Assembly: GCF_002082565.1 (NCBI RefSeq)
Contig: NZ_CP020562.1
Location: 2,666,001 to 2,730,000 of the forward strand
Origin: Halomonas sp. GT
GTDB taxonomy: Bacteria > Pseudomonadota > Gammaproteobacteria > Pseudomonadales > Halomonadaceae
Direction: 5' to 3'
Length of the DNA stretch: 64,000 nucleotides
The notes under the pieces are model-generated. The model was not told the origin of the DNA. It saw only the letters and a program-made list of their open reading frames with translations, and searched no databases. Made by a program: the position numbers and the translations under genes. Position 1 is the stretch's first letter. Each line of letters begins with the position of its first letter. Of this stretch, positions 63,891-64,000 are shown piece by piece.

Positions 63891-64000
63891 TGGTTGTCTC
63901 CTAACGGCATTGCACGCAGTAACGACACCATCTCCATCGCGGCCATTGCAGCTTCCGTACCTTTATTACCCGCTTTTGTGCCTGCCCGTTCGATTGCCTG
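63887..64000 (-). CDS. ribH: 6,7-dimethyl-8-ribityllumazine synthase (partial)
   Basis: Only the last 37 codons are inside the window, ending at a TGA at 63887-63889. The translated tail, [20 protein letters not shown] then MEMVSLLRA, matches the RibH C-terminus ([11 protein letters not shown] is its signature). RibH condenses the pyrimidine and butanone precursors of riboflavin. The ribH-nusB pairing is standard. The start lies beyond the right edge. Confidence 0.94.
   Translation of the reverse strand, partial: QAIERAGTKAGNKGTEAAMAAMEMVSLLRAMPLGDNQ

Noticed and set aside
1..64000. CRISPR arrays, tRNA, rRNA, transposases, phage genes, toxin-antitoxin pairs
   Set aside because: Looked for on both strands by eye. 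No regular spacer-repeat array, no tRNA-like T-loop in a cloverleaf context and no recognisable mobile-element protein were found.

Overview
This 64 kb window looks like chromosome of a halophilic gammaproteobacterium of the Halomonadaceae (Halomonas or a close relative). The housekeeping proteins resemble their Pseudomonas and E. coli counterparts and the gene order is recognisable: rppH-ptsP, lgt-thyA-folA, pckA-hslO-hslR-yrfG-nudE, ribH-nusB-thiL-pgpA. The porin and other exported proteins are acidic, as expected of a halophile. The species call is inference from family resemblance, because no search was possible.

Region 1 (1-16,850, all minus strand) is a capsule-type operon read right to left. 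It encodes a small lipoprotein, KpsD, KpsM and KpsE export parts, an MBL/beta-CASP ribonuclease, UDP-glucose dehydrogenase, KpsT, RmlB-RmlD-RmlA-RmlC for dTDP-L-rhamnose, a two-domain glycosyltransferase, and a very large unknown protein that runs off the left edge. A near-perfect ops/JUMPStart element (16,835-16,846) sits about 20 bases before the first start codon, so the unit is probably dependent on RfaH. The precursors made here are dTDP-rhamnose and UDP-glucuronate.

Region 2 (17,017-23,955, minus) is a second, tightly coupled surface-glycan operon. It encodes a Wzz-like chain-length protein, a polymerase-like membrane protein, PssD/PssE (Alg14/Alg13-type), a GT4 glycosyltransferase, a WcaJ-type initiating transferase and a WaaL/Wzy_C-type ligase. 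No Wzx flippase is visible. PssD/PssE probably uses UDP-GlcA made by Ugd of region 1.

Region 3 (24,361-41,318) holds a porin, an unusual ProQ/FinO protein, folA, thyA, lgt, a TSUP permease with a membrane-anchored receiver protein, a TANGO2/NRDE protein, ptsP, rppH, a HAD phosphatase, mdh and an RND efflux pair. Region 4 (41,461-53,420) holds rsd, dsbB, gshA, tex, a Tat-exported msrB, pckA, hslO, hslR, a YrfG-type nucleotidase, nudE and a YdgJ-like oxidoreductase. Region 5 (53,488-64,000) holds ilvD, an Aer-like chemoreceptor, a Lon-family protease, a DUF945 protein and pgpA-thiL-nusB-ribH (ribH is cut by the right edge).

The most interesting non-coding content is repetitive. There are two inverted copies of a roughly 110-bp palindromic element, both between convergent genes. 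GTGAGGN-type heptamer arrays sit directly after several stop codons. An 8 x 15-bp minisatellite starts inside the last codons of dsbB. A REP-like hairpin cluster follows nudE, and a MITE-like inverted repeat lies inside the rhamnose operon. No tRNA, rRNA, CRISPR array, transposase or phage gene was seen.
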